Shown here: in pieces, positions 27,189 to 35,791 of the stretch
Layout: the number at the start of each line of letters is the position of its first letter
How positions within the stretch are numbered: the stretch's first letter is position 1
DNA from: JAEUWI01 sp942492815
GTDB taxonomy: Bacteria; Hydrogenedentota; Hydrogenedentia; Hydrogenedentales; JAEUWI01
Length of the DNA: 64,000 nucleotides
Direction: 5' to 3'
Assembly: GCA_942492815.1 (NCBI GenBank)
Contig: OW818658.1
Coordinates: 4,960,001-5,024,000 of the forward strand
The notes under the pieces: generated by a model
What the model saw: the letters and a program-made list of their open reading frames with translations, nothing else
Database searches by the model: none
Told to the model about the DNA's origin: nothing
Made by a program: the position numbers and the translations under genes

Positions 27189-28127
27189 ATGGAGCGCCGT
27201 CGGAATCCCCTCACGGGGGCCCTCGCCGCGGGCTTCACCATCGTGTTCCTTCGCGTTTCGCGATGGCTGCCCCTCGGGTTCAACCGGGCTATTGCCGTTC
27301 CCACCGGTCGCCTGCTCGCGCGCCTTGTGCCCCGGGTTCGGAAGGTCGCCATGGCCAATCTCGATCTGGCCTATGGCGATTCCATCTCACGGGAAGAAAA
27401 GGAACGTATCTTCCGCGGGGTCGTGGACAACATCTCCCTGCTGGCCGCCGAATTCTCCCGGATCGCCCTGATCGCGGGCGGAAAGGCCAATCAGGTCGTC
27501 GAAGTCCAGGGTGCCGATTTTCTAGAAAAGGGCCAGGGCTACCTCTGCGTCGGGGCACACCTGGGCAATTGGGAGCTCATGGGCCCCGCCATGGCCGCCC
27601 ACGGCTTCAAGGTGGCTGCGGTGGTCAGGGAATTCGACCACCCACGGGTGAACCGCGCTATCGACCGCATCCGCCGCAGCGGGATGGTATTCACCATTCC
27701 CAAGGACAACGGCGGCAAGGAGATTGTCCGCCAGTTGCGCCAGGGCGCCCTGGTGGGAATTCTTATCGACCAGAGCCCCCGAGAAAACGGCGTCCCCGTC
27801 ACCTTTTTTGGCGCGCCCTGCTGGGCCACGGTGGCGCCCGCCATGATCGCGGTTCGGGCCAAGATGCCCGTGGTGCCCGTAGCCCTCACCCGGAAAACCG
27901 GTGGCGGCTATGTGCTTCGCTTCTACGAGCCCATTTCGATGGTCCGCACCGGGAACCTCCGCAACGACCTGGTAAACTATTCCCAGGCCTGCCAGGATGC
28001 GGTGGAGCGCATGGTGCGCGAAAACCCCGAACAATGGCTGTGGCTCCACCGGCGCTGGAAAGCCCGCCCCCAACTCGCTACCGAATGGGACCGCAAGCCG
28101 GTCCACGAACGAAAGGAACCGGCCTGA
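27189..28127 (+). CDS. LpxL/HtrB-type lysophospholipid or lipid A acyltransferase
   Basis: The 312-residue product belongs to the lauroyl/myristoyl acyltransferase family. It has an N-terminal hydrophobic anchor (GALAAGFTIVFLRVSRWLPL), the HX4E catalytic motif in GAHLGNWELMG, GILIDQSPRENGVPVTFFG and WLWLHRRWK near the C-terminus, all in family order. The usual role is late acylation of lipid A at the inner-membrane inner face, consistent with a Gram-negative envelope. It starts four bases after the nuclease gene and its TGA overlaps the aroD ATG by one base. Confidence 0.88.
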   Translation: MERRRNPLTGALAAGFTIVFLRVSRWLPLGFNRAIAVPTGRLLARLVPRVRKVAMANLDLAYGDSISREEKERIFRGVVDNISLLAAEFSRIALIAGGKANQVVEVQGADFLEKGQGYLCVGAHLGNWELMGPAMAAHGFKVAAVVREFDHPRVNRAIDRIRRSGMVFTIPKDNGGKEIVRQLRQGALVGILIDQSPRENGVPVTFFGAPCWATVAPAMIAVRAKMPVVPVALTRKTGGGYVLRFYEPISMVRTGNLRNDLVNYSQACQDAVERMVRENPEQWLWLHRRWKARPQLATEWDRKPVHERKEPA

Positions 28128-28834
28128 TGCTGAAGATCGGACCGTTCACACTCGGTGAAGGTCCCCGTGCCGCGATCGCGATTCAGGGGGATGTCGATCC
28201 CGCGCTGATCCGCGCGGCTGGCGGGGAGGTAGTGGTGGAACTCCGTCTGGACGCCCTGGCCGATCAGTCCCCGGATGCGCTGGTGGACTTCACACGACGT
28301 TACGCCGAGTTCCCCTTGCTGGCCACCATTCGCCGTCGCGAAGAGGGCGGTGCCTGGAAGGGCACGGAGGCCGAGCGCCTGGCCTGCTATGAGGCCGTGC
28401 TGCCGGAGGTCCACGCGGTGGATGTGGAGATTGGCGCGGACGAGATCGCCCCGCAGGTGCTGTCCGCCGCCCGCACCCTGGGCAAACTTACCATCGGCTC
28501 GTTCCACGATTTCGCGGCAACACCGTCGCCGCAGGAACTGGAATCCGTTCACGCGCGGGGGCGGACGCTTGGAGCCGATATCGTCAAAGTGGCCGCCCGC
28601 TGCAACAACCCCGATGACCTGCAGCGACTGGCCGCCTTTACCCTGGCCCACCGCGATGACCAAATCATCACAATCGGCATGGGAGGCCACGGCCTGGTGT
28701 CCCGCATATTCTTTCCCGCGCTCGGCTCGCTGTTGACCTATACCTTCCTGGGGGAGCCTACGGCCCCCGGACAGTTGAATTGTACCGACACTCTCAAGTA
28801 TCTTGGTGTCTTCTACCCAGAGGGGTGCGGTTGA
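28127..28834 (+). CDS. aroD: Type I 3-dehydroquinate dehydratase
   Basis: This 235-residue TIM-barrel enzyme forms 3-dehydroshikimate in the shikimate pathway. The Schiff-base lysine is K154 in GADIVKVAA and the catalytic histidine is H127 in GSFHDFA; the ITIGMGGHGLVSRIFF segment and the final SQ-like QLNCTDTLKYL also fit. Length matches AroD. It shares a TGATG stop/start with the upstream acyltransferase. Shikimate flow feeds chorismate for the nearby menF pathway, though this gene is on the opposite strand. Confidence 0.93.
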   Translation: MLKIGPFTLGEGPRAAIAIQGDVDPALIRAAGGEVVVELRLDALADQSPDALVDFTRRYAEFPLLATIRRREEGGAWKGTEAERLACYEAVLPEVHAVDVEIGADEIAPQVLSAARTLGKLTIGSFHDFAATPSPQELESVHARGRTLGADIVKVAARCNNPDDLQRLAAFTLAHRDDQIITIGMGGHGLVSRIFFPALGSLLTYTFLGEPTAPGQLNCTDTLKYLGVFYPEGCG

Positions 28835-28891
28835 GTCCCGGGGTGCATCAAACACATTGGCCAGTCATGGCCTGGATTTTCAGGAGGTAGC

Positions 28892-29038
28892 ATGCAGCGC
28901 GCGTTAATCATTCAGTCCAACGGCTCGGGAAAAAACGATCTGGAGGAGTTGCTCCAGAAGGGGTGGAAAGTCGTTTCCGTCACGGCCAACAATGGCCAGA
29001 GCTACAACGATTTCCTCGTAATTCTGCAGGAGGACTGA
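28892..29038 (+). CDS. Small 48-residue DUF4177-like protein
   Basis: A perfect ribosome-binding site AGGAGGT sits immediately upstream of the ATG. The product is short: it begins MQRALIIQSNGSGKNDLEEL, continues LQKGWKVVSVTANNGQSYND, and ends FLVILQED. The pattern of a strand, then a helix ending LLQKGWKVVSVTAN, then a closing strand resembles the small DUF4177-type fold, where the LxxxGW[ED][LV]VSV motif recurs. Function is unknown. It lies 57 bases after aroD and may be the last gene of that operon. The strong ribosome-binding site and codon-like composition support a real gene. Confidence 0.7.
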   Translation: MQRALIIQSNGSGKNDLEELLQKGWKVVSVTANNGQSYNDFLVILQED

Positions 29039-29181
29039 CCGGCGCCTTGGCGTCGGTTGTTGTTCTACACGACAGTGAAATATGCGTCCGTCGCCCGACC
29101 GGGCAACGGGCGCTTTTTCATTGCCCGCGACTGGCCGAAACGGACTGCTGACACCCCTCTCCCCATTCTCCGCCCGCGCCC

Positions 29182-29222
29182 AAAAAGAAAGGGTGCCCTT
29201 TTCCCGAGAGAGAAGGACACCC
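29182..29222 (-). terminator. Intrinsic terminator of the first nidogen-like lipoprotein gene
   Basis: On the minus strand GGGTGTCCTT pairs with AAGGGCACCC (10 positions, one weak pair) around a 12-base loop, followed by TTTCTTTTT. It lies 17 bases beyond the stop codon. Confidence 0.8.
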
Positions 29223-29238
29223 GAATAATCTTCGATGC

Positions 29239-29985
29239 TCAGGAGCCGAGCTTGGAGGTTCCCGTGTTGTTCTCGACGAGCGTTGACTCTACGAACTCTT
29301 CCAGGAAGGCGTCGATCTGGGCCTGGTTGGCACCGGCGAGCTGGCCGTTGGAAAGACCGACTACGCCGCCCACATTTTCACTCACCACGGGATAGCTCAG
29401 GGCAAGATCCCCGTCCTCCGCGCCGGATACGAAGAACTCCGCCTGGAAGGAATTGCTCGTGTTGCCCACCAGAATATTGGCGAAGGTCACCACGATCTCG
29501 TTTTCGAAAATCTGGTACGTCACGGATCCGTTGTCATTGGTTGCGTTCACCGGGAGCAGGGACACCTGGGTCGCACTGAAGTGGTCGACCCCCGTGCCAT
29601 TGCCCGTGCCGGGCTCGCCCAGGGCGATGGAGCCATCGCTGGAAATAAAGAGGCGGTCATAGACACGGCCGTAGTAGATGATCTCCAGGCCTTCGTCAAG
29701 CACCACTTCGAAGGGATCGCCGTCGGTGAAGTCCACTTCTTCCGCTTCGTCCGGGGAGACGGGAAACTCGGTGACGCCGTCGATGACGGTCCGGCTGTAG
29801 AAGTTGAGGCTGCCGTCGGGCATGAAGTAGAGGGTTTTCCCCTGCAACTCATTTGCTCCAGACGTGATTACTTCGGTGTGGTAATCCACGGCCAGCGGGA
29901 GGGGGCAACCCGCCAGGGTAGCCGACGCCAGAAGCGCCCCGGCAAGGTAATAGCCCGATAATTTCCTGAACCCAAGCGCTTGCAT
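29239..29985 (-). CDS. Nidogen-like lipoprotein, copy 1
   Basis: The 248-residue product has a signal peptide with lipobox LAGC (LASATLAGCPLP) and a beta-rich body. It contains YGRVYDRLFISSDGSIALG, then VSLLPVNATNDNGSVTYQIF, VVTFANI, FQAEFF and a closing VGGVVGLSNGQLAG. This order (YDxxFVxSDG, W/L-D-D region, NxFQ, DGxIxxSY, vGLSNG) resembles secreted nidogen-like extracellular beta domains. It is a clear paralogue of the gene at 30544. The ATG at 29985 is preceded by GGAGGACAGG; a longer open frame upstream runs through a repeat element and is not used. Own promoter and terminator make it monocistronic. Function unknown. Confidence 0.85.
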   Translation of the reverse strand: MQALGFRKLSGYYLAGALLASATLAGCPLPLAVDYHTEVITSGANELQGKTLYFMPDGSLNFYSRTVIDGVTEFPVSPDEAEEVDFTDGDPFEVVLDEGLEIIYYGRVYDRLFISSDGSIALGEPGTGNGTGVDHFSATQVSLLPVNATNDNGSVTYQIFENEIVVTFANILVGNTSNSFQAEFFVSGAEDGDLALSYPVVSENVGGVVGLSNGQLAGANQAQIDAFLEEFVESTLVENNTGTSKLGS

Positions 29986-30073
29986 GTTCCTGTCCTCCAA
30001 TGGGGTACGTCGTTCAAAATGCCGGAGGCCTCTGAATGGAATGCCCCTGACCGTCGCCGATCCTCGACGGGGC

Positions 30074-30104
30074 ATTATAGGGGAAATCGAAGCGCCATAG
30101 TCAA
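30074..30104 (-). promoter_or_regulatory. Candidate promoter of nidogen-like lipoprotein copy 1
   Basis: On the minus strand TTGACT and a perfect TATAAT are 19 bases apart, about 90 bases upstream of the ATG. Confidence 0.5.
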
Positions 30105-30172
30105 GCGAGAGGGTGTGGATTTCCGGGTGCTCGAATCGGCCCCCTTCTGCTTCGAAATTTCTTCGCTTATCT

Positions 30173-30256
30173 GTCATTCCCACGAAAGTGGGAATCCAGA
30201 GACCTTGCAACGTAGACTGCGCGAAAGCACTGGATTCCCACTTTCGTGGGAATGAC
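30173..30256. repeat. REP-type inverted repeat doublet
   Basis: GTCATTCCCACGAAAGTGGG followed by AATCCAG (30173-30199) is matched by its inverted copy CTGGATTCCCACTTTCGTGG through 30256, across a 30-base spacer. The arms are each internally palindromic. This CATTCCC-hairpin-GGGAATCCAG type is widespread as an extragenic palindrome in many bacterial genomes. A degenerate third arm follows to about 30280. Confidence 0.85.
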
Positions 30257-30492
30257 GGAAGTCCGGGAATCCATTTCAGAGGTCGGGATTGGGATTAGAT
30301 CGACAGCTCCATGCGCGGCAATGACCGTCTCTTTGGAATTTCTGAAGTTGATTACCTGCATCGTCGCCCCGGCATTAAATCGACAGGCCCTTGCCTATGG
30401 GGTAGATCCTGAGATCCTCTATCGACTTTCATCCTCTGCGCGCGAGGCAAAATTCATAAACGAACATCCCTCGATACGCACGGCCGAAATGC

Positions 30493-30526
30493 AAAAAAGG
30501 CCCTTCCTCCGAGGGAGGAAGGGCCT
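30493..30526 (-). terminator. Strong intrinsic terminator of lipoprotein copy 2
   Basis: AGGCCCTTCCTCC and GGAGGAAGGGCCT form a perfect 13-base stem with a 3-base loop; on the minus strand a run of six T follows. It starts 17 bases after the stop codon. Confidence 0.92.
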
Positions 30527-30543
30527 CAATTATTCAGGAGCAA

Positions 30544-31293
30544 TTACTTCGCGGTGTCCGTGTTGTTCGAATCTTCGTTCAGGTTCGAGTTGCGGAAGCG
30601 GCCGACGAAAGTGTCGATCTCTTCCTGGGAGGCGCCAGCCAGTTCGCCATTGGACAGACCGACGATACCTACGGCCGTGTTGGCAACCTGCGGGTAGCTC
30701 ACGGCGATGTCGCCGTCGATACCGCGGGTCTTGAAGAACTCCGCCTGGAAGGCGTTGTCCGTCGTCTCGCCGATCGTGACGTTGTTGAAGGTCACAACCA
30801 CGGAGTCTTCGAAGTTGCCAACCGTGACGGTTCCGCCGGCGGTCGCGTCAACGGGAAGCAGCGAAACCTGCGGCGTGGCGAAGTGCTCGGCCAGCGTACC
30901 GTTACCGGCACCGGCTTCACCCAGACCCAGGCTACCGTCGCTGTTCACGAAGATCATGTCGTAGTATTCACCGAAGTAGAATACGCCGCCATCGCCGAGA
31001 TCAACCGCAACGGTGCTCTCTTCAGCGAAGCTGATGACCGTGTGACCAGTGGGGTCGACGGGCAGATCGGCAAGGTCGGTCGCCGTGATTATGCGGCTGT
31101 AGAACTTGTCACCGGCACGCTTTTCCGTGTCGCTCGGGACGAAATAAATCTGCTTTCCGTCGATCGAGTTGGGGCTTTCAAGGACCTGCGTGTTGTAATC
31201 CGTCGGTACGGGGCAACCAGCGAGGGTCGCTGCGGCAAGCATCGCGGCCGCAACAGTGTAACCAGAAAAATTCTTCATCCCTATCCCTTTCAT
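30544..31293 (-). CDS. Nidogen-like lipoprotein, copy 2
   Basis: This 249-residue paralogue of the gene at 29239 has the same plan: signal peptide with lipobox LAGC (AAATLAGCPVP), YFGEYYDMIFVNSDGSLGLG, VSLLPVDATAGGTVTVGNF, VVTFNNV, FQAEFF, DGDIAVSYPQV and VGIVGLSNGELAG. The two differ mainly in loops. GGAG lies eight bases before the ATG at 31293; an internal ATG at 31278 is an alternative. A consensus promoter and a 13-base-stem terminator bracket the gene, suggesting strong independent expression. Likely an abundant envelope lipoprotein; ligand unknown. Confidence 0.85.
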   Translation of the reverse strand: MKGIGMKNFSGYTVAAAMLAAATLAGCPVPTDYNTQVLESPNSIDGKQIYFVPSDTEKRAGDKFYSRIITATDLADLPVDPTGHTVISFAEESTVAVDLGDGGVFYFGEYYDMIFVNSDGSLGLGEAGAGNGTLAEHFATPQVSLLPVDATAGGTVTVGNFEDSVVVTFNNVTIGETTDNAFQAEFFKTRGIDGDIAVSYPQVANTAVGIVGLSNGELAGASQEEIDTFVGRFRNSNLNEDSNNTDTAK

Positions 31294-31383
31294 AAGCGAA
31301 TCTCCATTCCTATTTCGAGCTGAGAGACCAATACAGTAGGGCGCTTGCCCCTGCCAACCAACTCAACCGTTTACATACCGCGC

Positions 31384-31413
31384 ATTATATGCGAACGGGA
31401 TGCACGTTGTCAA
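31384..31413 (-). promoter_or_regulatory. Consensus sigma-70 promoter of lipoprotein copy 2
   Basis: On the minus strand TTGACA (31413-31408) and TATAAT (31389-31384) both match consensus exactly, with an 18-base spacer, about 90 bases before the ATG. The opposite strand across 31294-31620 leads to the dehydrogenase and also has a TTGACA at 31417 without a well-placed -10 box, and a 13-base palindrome GAGTGTTACACTC at 31504-31516. Confidence 0.75.
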
Positions 31414-31620
31414 GAGTTGACATCGTAGTAATCTCTATACAACAAACCCTGCATAATACCCCGACAATCGAGGCTTATACATCAATATACTTCGTAAGGC
31501 CCAGAGTGTTACACTCCGAAACTCCACATCTTGTCAATCATATACCTGACACGACGTAGGGGCATCATACTCCAAGCCCCCCGCTGCACGCAAGTAAAAA
31601 CAGTTGTCAAGGAGAACGCG

Positions 31621-32649
31621 ATGAAGGCTGCTGGTATCACGATGCACGGTGAACTGGACCAAGTCAGAATAATGGAAATTCCCGAACCCGGCGCGGTACC
31701 CGGCGAGGTGGTGGTCAACGTCAAGGCTGCGGCCCTGAACCACCTCGACATCTGGATGCGAAAGGGTCGCGCCGGCGCGGCGCTGCCTATGCCCCACGTC
31801 CTCGGCTCCGATGCGGCGGGTGTGGTCCAGACCGTGGGTGACGGTGTCAGCCATTGGAAAGCGGGCGATGAAGTGGTCATCAACCCCGGTCTCGATTGCG
31901 GCACCTGCGAGTTCTGCCTCCGCGGCCAGCACAGCGAGTGCCGTGTCTTCTCCATCGTGGGCATGGGCCGTCCGGGTACTTTCGCGGAGCAGGTCATGGT
32001 GCCGGCGCGCAATCTCCAGCCGCGCCCCGCCCATCTAAGCTGGGACGAGGCCGCCGCGCTGCCGCTCGCCTACCTGACCGCGTGGCGCATGCTCATGACG
32101 CAGGGCGGACTGCGGGCCGGGGAAACGGTGCTGATCCATGGCATCGGCGGCGGTGTGGCGGTGGTCGCTCTGCAACTGGCCAGCCTCGCCGGGGCGCGGG
32201 CCATCGTGACTTCCTCTTCGGTCGACAAACTGACCCGCGCAAGTGAACTGGGTGCCGCCCACGGCATTTTGTACAAGGGCGGCAACGTGGTGGAGTCAAT
32301 CATGGAGTATACCGACGGGCGCGGCGTGGATCTGGTGATTGACACGGTGGGCGCGGCGACGTGGAACATCAATGCGGAAGTCTTGCGCAAAGGCGGGCGG
32401 TCCGTCCACTGCGGGGTTACGTCGGGTCCCCACGTGGATGTGAATTTCTCCACGGTCTACTGGAAGCAGCTTTCCATTATCGGATCGACCATGGGAAGTC
32501 ACGAGGACTTTCGTGCTCTCTTGAACGCGGTGAACGCGGCGGGACTCAAGCCCGTGGTGGACAGTGTCATGTCCCTCGACGAGGCCCGCGCGGCCCAGGG
32601 CCGTATGGAGTCGGGGGCCCAGTTTGGAAAGATTGTGCTGGCGGTGTAG
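31621..32649 (+). CDS. Zinc-type alcohol dehydrogenase/quinone oxidoreductase-like protein
   Basis: The 342-residue medium-chain dehydrogenase/reductase has the structural-zinc cysteines C93, C96, C99 and C107 (LDCGTCEFCLRGQHSEC) and the nucleotide-binding segment LIHGIGGGVAVVALQLA. At the place of the catalytic-zinc cysteine it has LNHLDIW, like quinone oxidoreductases (Asn-x-x-Asp), so it probably reduces substrates without a catalytic zinc. AAGGAG precedes the ATG. Substrate unknown. It is divergent from lipoprotein copy 2 and followed by direct repeats and a bidirectional terminator. Confidence 0.9.
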   Translation: MKAAGITMHGELDQVRIMEIPEPGAVPGEVVVNVKAAALNHLDIWMRKGRAGAALPMPHVLGSDAAGVVQTVGDGVSHWKAGDEVVINPGLDCGTCEFCLRGQHSECRVFSIVGMGRPGTFAEQVMVPARNLQPRPAHLSWDEAAALPLAYLTAWRMLMTQGGLRAGETVLIHGIGGGVAVVALQLASLAGARAIVTSSSVDKLTRASELGAAHGILYKGGNVVESIMEYTDGRGVDLVIDTVGAATWNINAEVLRKGGRSVHCGVTSGPHVDVNFSTVYWKQLSIIGSTMGSHEDFRALLNAVNAAGLKPVVDSVMSLDEARAAQGRMESGAQFGKIVLAV

Positions 32650-32798
32650 GGGGACTGCATCGCGAGCCGCAGTGACTACGTCGCAATAGCGGTATCGTGT
32701 TTTGGCGCGAGCGTGGCTGTCCGCGGGGACTGCTTCGCGAGCTGCAAAGACTCGACTGCGAAAGCAGTTTCGTGACGCGAGAGCGAGCGTGGCTGTCC
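32650..32798. repeat. Tandem direct repeat of about 75 bases
   Basis: Two diverged copies (32650-32722 and 32725-32798) both begin GGGGACTGC(A/T)TCGCGAGC and end GAGCGTGGCTGTCC. Each unit has short inverted ends (GGGGAC...GTCC). They lie between convergent genes, just before the shared terminator. Confidence 0.75.
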
Positions 32799-32810
32799 CC
32801 AAACAAGAAC

Positions 32811-32841
32811 GTCGCGAACGGTATCCAATACCGTTCGCGAC
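32811..32841. terminator. Bidirectional stem-loop terminator
   Basis: GTCGCGAACGGTAT and its exact inverse ATACCGTTCGCGAC form a 14-base stem with a 3-base loop between the convergent dehydrogenase and M16 peptidase genes. T-rich sequence follows only weakly on either side. Confidence 0.7.
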
Positions 32842-32884
32842 GTCTATTTCATGGGTTCAGCCCGCACCAGGCGGATGAGGTCGC

Positions 32885-35791
32885 CTATTTCGAGAAGATC
32901 TCTTCCACCGTCACCGTACGCACAGGGGCGATTTCCCCGAGTTTGTCCAGCCCGATCTTCGCGCCATCCCCCACGACCGAAATGATTTTTGGGCGGCCGG
33001 TGATGATTTCCTGGTGGAAGGCCAGCAAGTTGGGCAGTGAGGCGGCCTGGATGGACGTGTACTGACTTACGCGGGGATCGCCGACGAGTCCCAGCTTCTC
33101 CCAGGCCTGCACGGCCCCGGCAATTCCACGGAATCCAATCTTACCGGTGCGATACCGGTTCAATAAGGCCTCCTGCGTCGTGGCAAAGCGCTCTTCGGAG
33201 GCGGGCAGGTTGTCGAGCAGGTCGATGAAGGCCTTCACAGCCTCCACCGTCTTGTCGGCCTGACTGCCGATGACGCCGACCATGATGTTCTGCTCGTCGA
33301 GCTCGCCGCCTTCGATATAGCGGGCCCCCGCGGAGTAGGCCAGGGCGCGGGCCTCGCGGAGTTCCTGGAAAACAATACCGGCCATGCCACCGGCAAAGTA
33401 GTTATTGTAGAAGTCGATCGACGGACTGAGTCCTTCGGAGAAGTAACCGCTGCCGAACTCCAGACGGATTTGGGCCTGGGCCGCTTCTTTCTCCACGAAC
33501 AGGATCTCCGTCGCCTCCGGTGTGCGAACGGTGCGCTCGGCAACCTTCGGGACCGCCTTCACGGTCGTGCGTCCGCCGTAAAACGCCTTCACGGCCGCCG
33601 TCACCGTCTCCAGGGGCAGCGAGCCGATGTAGGTGATGTCCTGGGGATAATCCAGCAGCGATTGGGCGCTGGCGTAGAGCTGCTCGGCTGTGGCGGCTTC
33701 AATCTCGGCATTGGTCATGCGCGTGAGGAAGTCTGACGCCTCGCCATAGCGCGCGTACTGGGTCAGGGCCGCTGAAATACCTTCGACCTGCTTCTGGGCG
33801 TCTTCCCGCTGAGCCAGGGTGATGGCCTTGAGTTGCTCAAGGGTTTCCGGCGGAGCCTGGGGGAACCGGAGAAGTTCATGCAACAACTGCAAAGACTGGG
33901 CGAAGTTCTCATCCAGCCCGGAGAGACCAATGGAGGATTCCTTGTCGGCCGCGCCAATGGAGATACTGGACCCAAGCTTGTACCACTCTTTCTGGAGGTC
34001 CTCGGAGTTGAATTCCTTGGTACCGGATTTGTCGTAGAGCATCGCCGCCAGGTTGAGCGACTTCTCCGTTCGCGTGCCCACGGGAACGCCGATGGTAAAG
34101 CTGAAGAGATCGTTCATCGGATTGGGGACATAGTAGAGGCGGATGCCGGGGGCGGGCTCGGTGATGCTGAGGTCCTTGTCCCGGTGGATGAAGGCCGGCT
34201 CGATGGGCTCCACGGGCATCTGCATCAGGTCCATGGCGAACTTCGAGGCGCGCTGGGGATCGATGTCGATCGTAGCCAATTCGGGCTTCTCGATGTTCGG
34301 CACTTCGTGTGGCGCGTCCTTCCGCAGACCGGCCACATAGTTACCGCCGAAGTACTCATTGGCCACGCGAACGATATCGGCCTTGGTCACCTGCTCCATG
34401 CGCTTGAACCGTGCCACGTGGTGATCCCAATCGGAGAAACTGATCCACGATGCGCGCATGTCGTCCACCCGTGCGGGATCGGACTCCAGACCGGCCTTGG
34501 TGTTCTTCTTGAAGTCGTTGATGATGGCGGGCACGAGCCAGTCTTCAAACTCCCCGCGCTTGATAATCTCCAACTGCTCCAGCAAAAGCGCCTCGACTTC
34601 GGCGAGGGTCTGGCCCTCCTTGGGGATGCCCCAGAGGAACTGGGCACCATAGTCGTTATAGATGCCGGGATTCGAGCCGGCCTGGCGCACGCGCTGCTGC
34701 TGGTTCAGATTCAGATTGATGAGTCCCGCCGCGGAGTTGTCCAGAATCATGTCGATGAGGGTCAGGGCTTCGTAGTCCGGACTCTTGTTCGACGCGGTGC
34801 GGAAGGCCAGGAGCACGTATTCCTCGCCCTGATAGGTTTTCACCACCTCTTCCCGGCCCTGGAGCGGCGCCTCTTCCCAGGACTGGGCGGCGGGCACCTC
34901 GCCGGGCGTCCACGGCGAAAAAGCCTGATCGATGATGGCCATCGTGGCTTCCTTGCTGATATCGCCGGACAGGAAGATGGCCATATTATTGGGAACGTAG
35001 TAGGATTTGTAGTACTTGCCGATGTTCTCCAGCGAGGGGTTCTTGAGGTGCTCCACCTTGCCCAACGTGGGCTGTTGACCGTAGGGGTGGGTCTTGAAGA
35101 GCTGCCCTTCGACCGCATAGCGGATAATCCGGTCTTTGTTGTCCAGGGCGCGGTTCATCTCTTCGTAGACCGTCTCAAGCTCCGTTTGGAAGAGGCGAAA
35201 GATTGGGCGCGCAAAGCGCTCGGACTCCAGCGCGGCCCACTGGGCCAGCCGGTTTGCGGGGAGCTCGACCTTGTAAACCGTTTCTTCATGCCACGTATGG
35301 GCGTTCACCATGCCGCCGCCCATGGCCTTATAAATCCGGTCCATCTCGTTGGGTACGGAAAACTCCGCCGCCTTCACGGACTCGGCGTTGATCTCGGCAT
35401 AGAGCGCCTTGCGCTTCTCGGGATCGGTCTCGTTGAAGTGCTGTTGGTAGAGCGCCTCGATTTTCTCGATGTGCTCCCGCTCTTTCGCATAGCCCAGGGT
35501 GCCGAAGTTTTCAGACCCCTTGAAAAGCAGGTGCTCAAGATAGTGGGCCAGGCCGGTAGACTCCGCGGGGTCGTGCTTGCTGCCCGCGCGCACGGCGATC
35601 TCGGCGTAGAATCGTGGCGTATCGTGATTCTCGGTGAGATAGACCGTCAGCCCATTGTCCAACTGGTAGATGGATACCCCCATCTCGTCCGATGGATTGG
35701 GCGTATTGACCTGCTTGTAGGCCGCCATCGCGCCGGGCGCCGCCAGCAGCACTACAACTACAGCCGTCCATTTGAATGCGTTAAATTTCAT
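32885..35791 (-). CDS. M16 family zinc metallopeptidase (insulinase type)
   Basis: This 968-residue protein is exported (signal FKWTAVVVVLLAAPGAMA) and has two tandem M16 units, as in other bacterial insulinase-like peptidases of about 900 residues. The N-terminal unit carries the inverted zinc motif HYLEH (H83, E86, H87) with the downstream glutamate in VYEEMNRAL, and the conserved NAHTWHEETVYKVELP region. The C-terminal half (from about residue 530) is the non-catalytic partner. It probably degrades peptides in the periplasm. GAGG lies upstream of the ATG. The gene converges with the dehydrogenase. Confidence 0.93.
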   Translation of the reverse strand: MKFNAFKWTAVVVVLLAAPGAMAAYKQVNTPNPSDEMGVSIYQLDNGLTVYLTENHDTPRFYAEIAVRAGSKHDPAESTGLAHYLEHLLFKGSENFGTLGYAKEREHIEKIEALYQQHFNETDPEKRKALYAEINAESVKAAEFSVPNEMDRIYKAMGGGMVNAHTWHEETVYKVELPANRLAQWAALESERFARPIFRLFQTELETVYEEMNRALDNKDRIIRYAVEGQLFKTHPYGQQPTLGKVEHLKNPSLENIGKYYKSYYVPNNMAIFLSGDISKEATMAIIDQAFSPWTPGEVPAAQSWEEAPLQGREEVVKTYQGEEYVLLAFRTASNKSPDYEALTLIDMILDNSAAGLINLNLNQQQRVRQAGSNPGIYNDYGAQFLWGIPKEGQTLAEVEALLLEQLEIIKRGEFEDWLVPAIINDFKKNTKAGLESDPARVDDMRASWISFSDWDHHVARFKRMEQVTKADIVRVANEYFGGNYVAGLRKDAPHEVPNIEKPELATIDIDPQRASKFAMDLMQMPVEPIEPAFIHRDKDLSITEPAPGIRLYYVPNPMNDLFSFTIGVPVGTRTEKSLNLAAMLYDKSGTKEFNSEDLQKEWYKLGSSISIGAADKESSIGLSGLDENFAQSLQLLHELLRFPQAPPETLEQLKAITLAQREDAQKQVEGISAALTQYARYGEASDFLTRMTNAEIEAATAEQLYASAQSLLDYPQDITYIGSLPLETVTAAVKAFYGGRTTVKAVPKVAERTVRTPEATEILFVEKEAAQAQIRLEFGSGYFSEGLSPSIDFYNNYFAGGMAGIVFQELREARALAYSAGARYIEGGELDEQNIMVGVIGSQADKTVEAVKAFIDLLDNLPASEERFATTQEALLNRYRTGKIGFRGIAGAVQAWEKLGLVGDPRVSQYTSIQAASLPNLLAFHQEIITGRPKIISVVGDGAKIGLDKLGEIAPVRTVTVEEIFSK

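Larger units (their letters stand above)
29986..30492. other. Intergenic region upstream of lipoprotein copy 1
   Basis: About 500 bases hold the copy 1 promoter, the REP-type doublet and about 200 bases after it in which I see nothing recognisable. Short open frames here translate repeat sequence and are not supported as genes. Confidence 0.6.

Noticed and set aside
29986..30210. N-terminal extension of lipoprotein copy 1
   Set aside because: It would translate the REP-type repeat and lacks the signal peptide start; the ATG at 29985 has a strong ribosome-binding site.
30246..30734. 162-codon plus-strand frame between the two lipoprotein genes
   Set aside because: It begins in the REP-type repeat, runs through a terminator stem and overlaps the 3' part of lipoprotein copy 2 antisense; no ribosome-binding site or motif.
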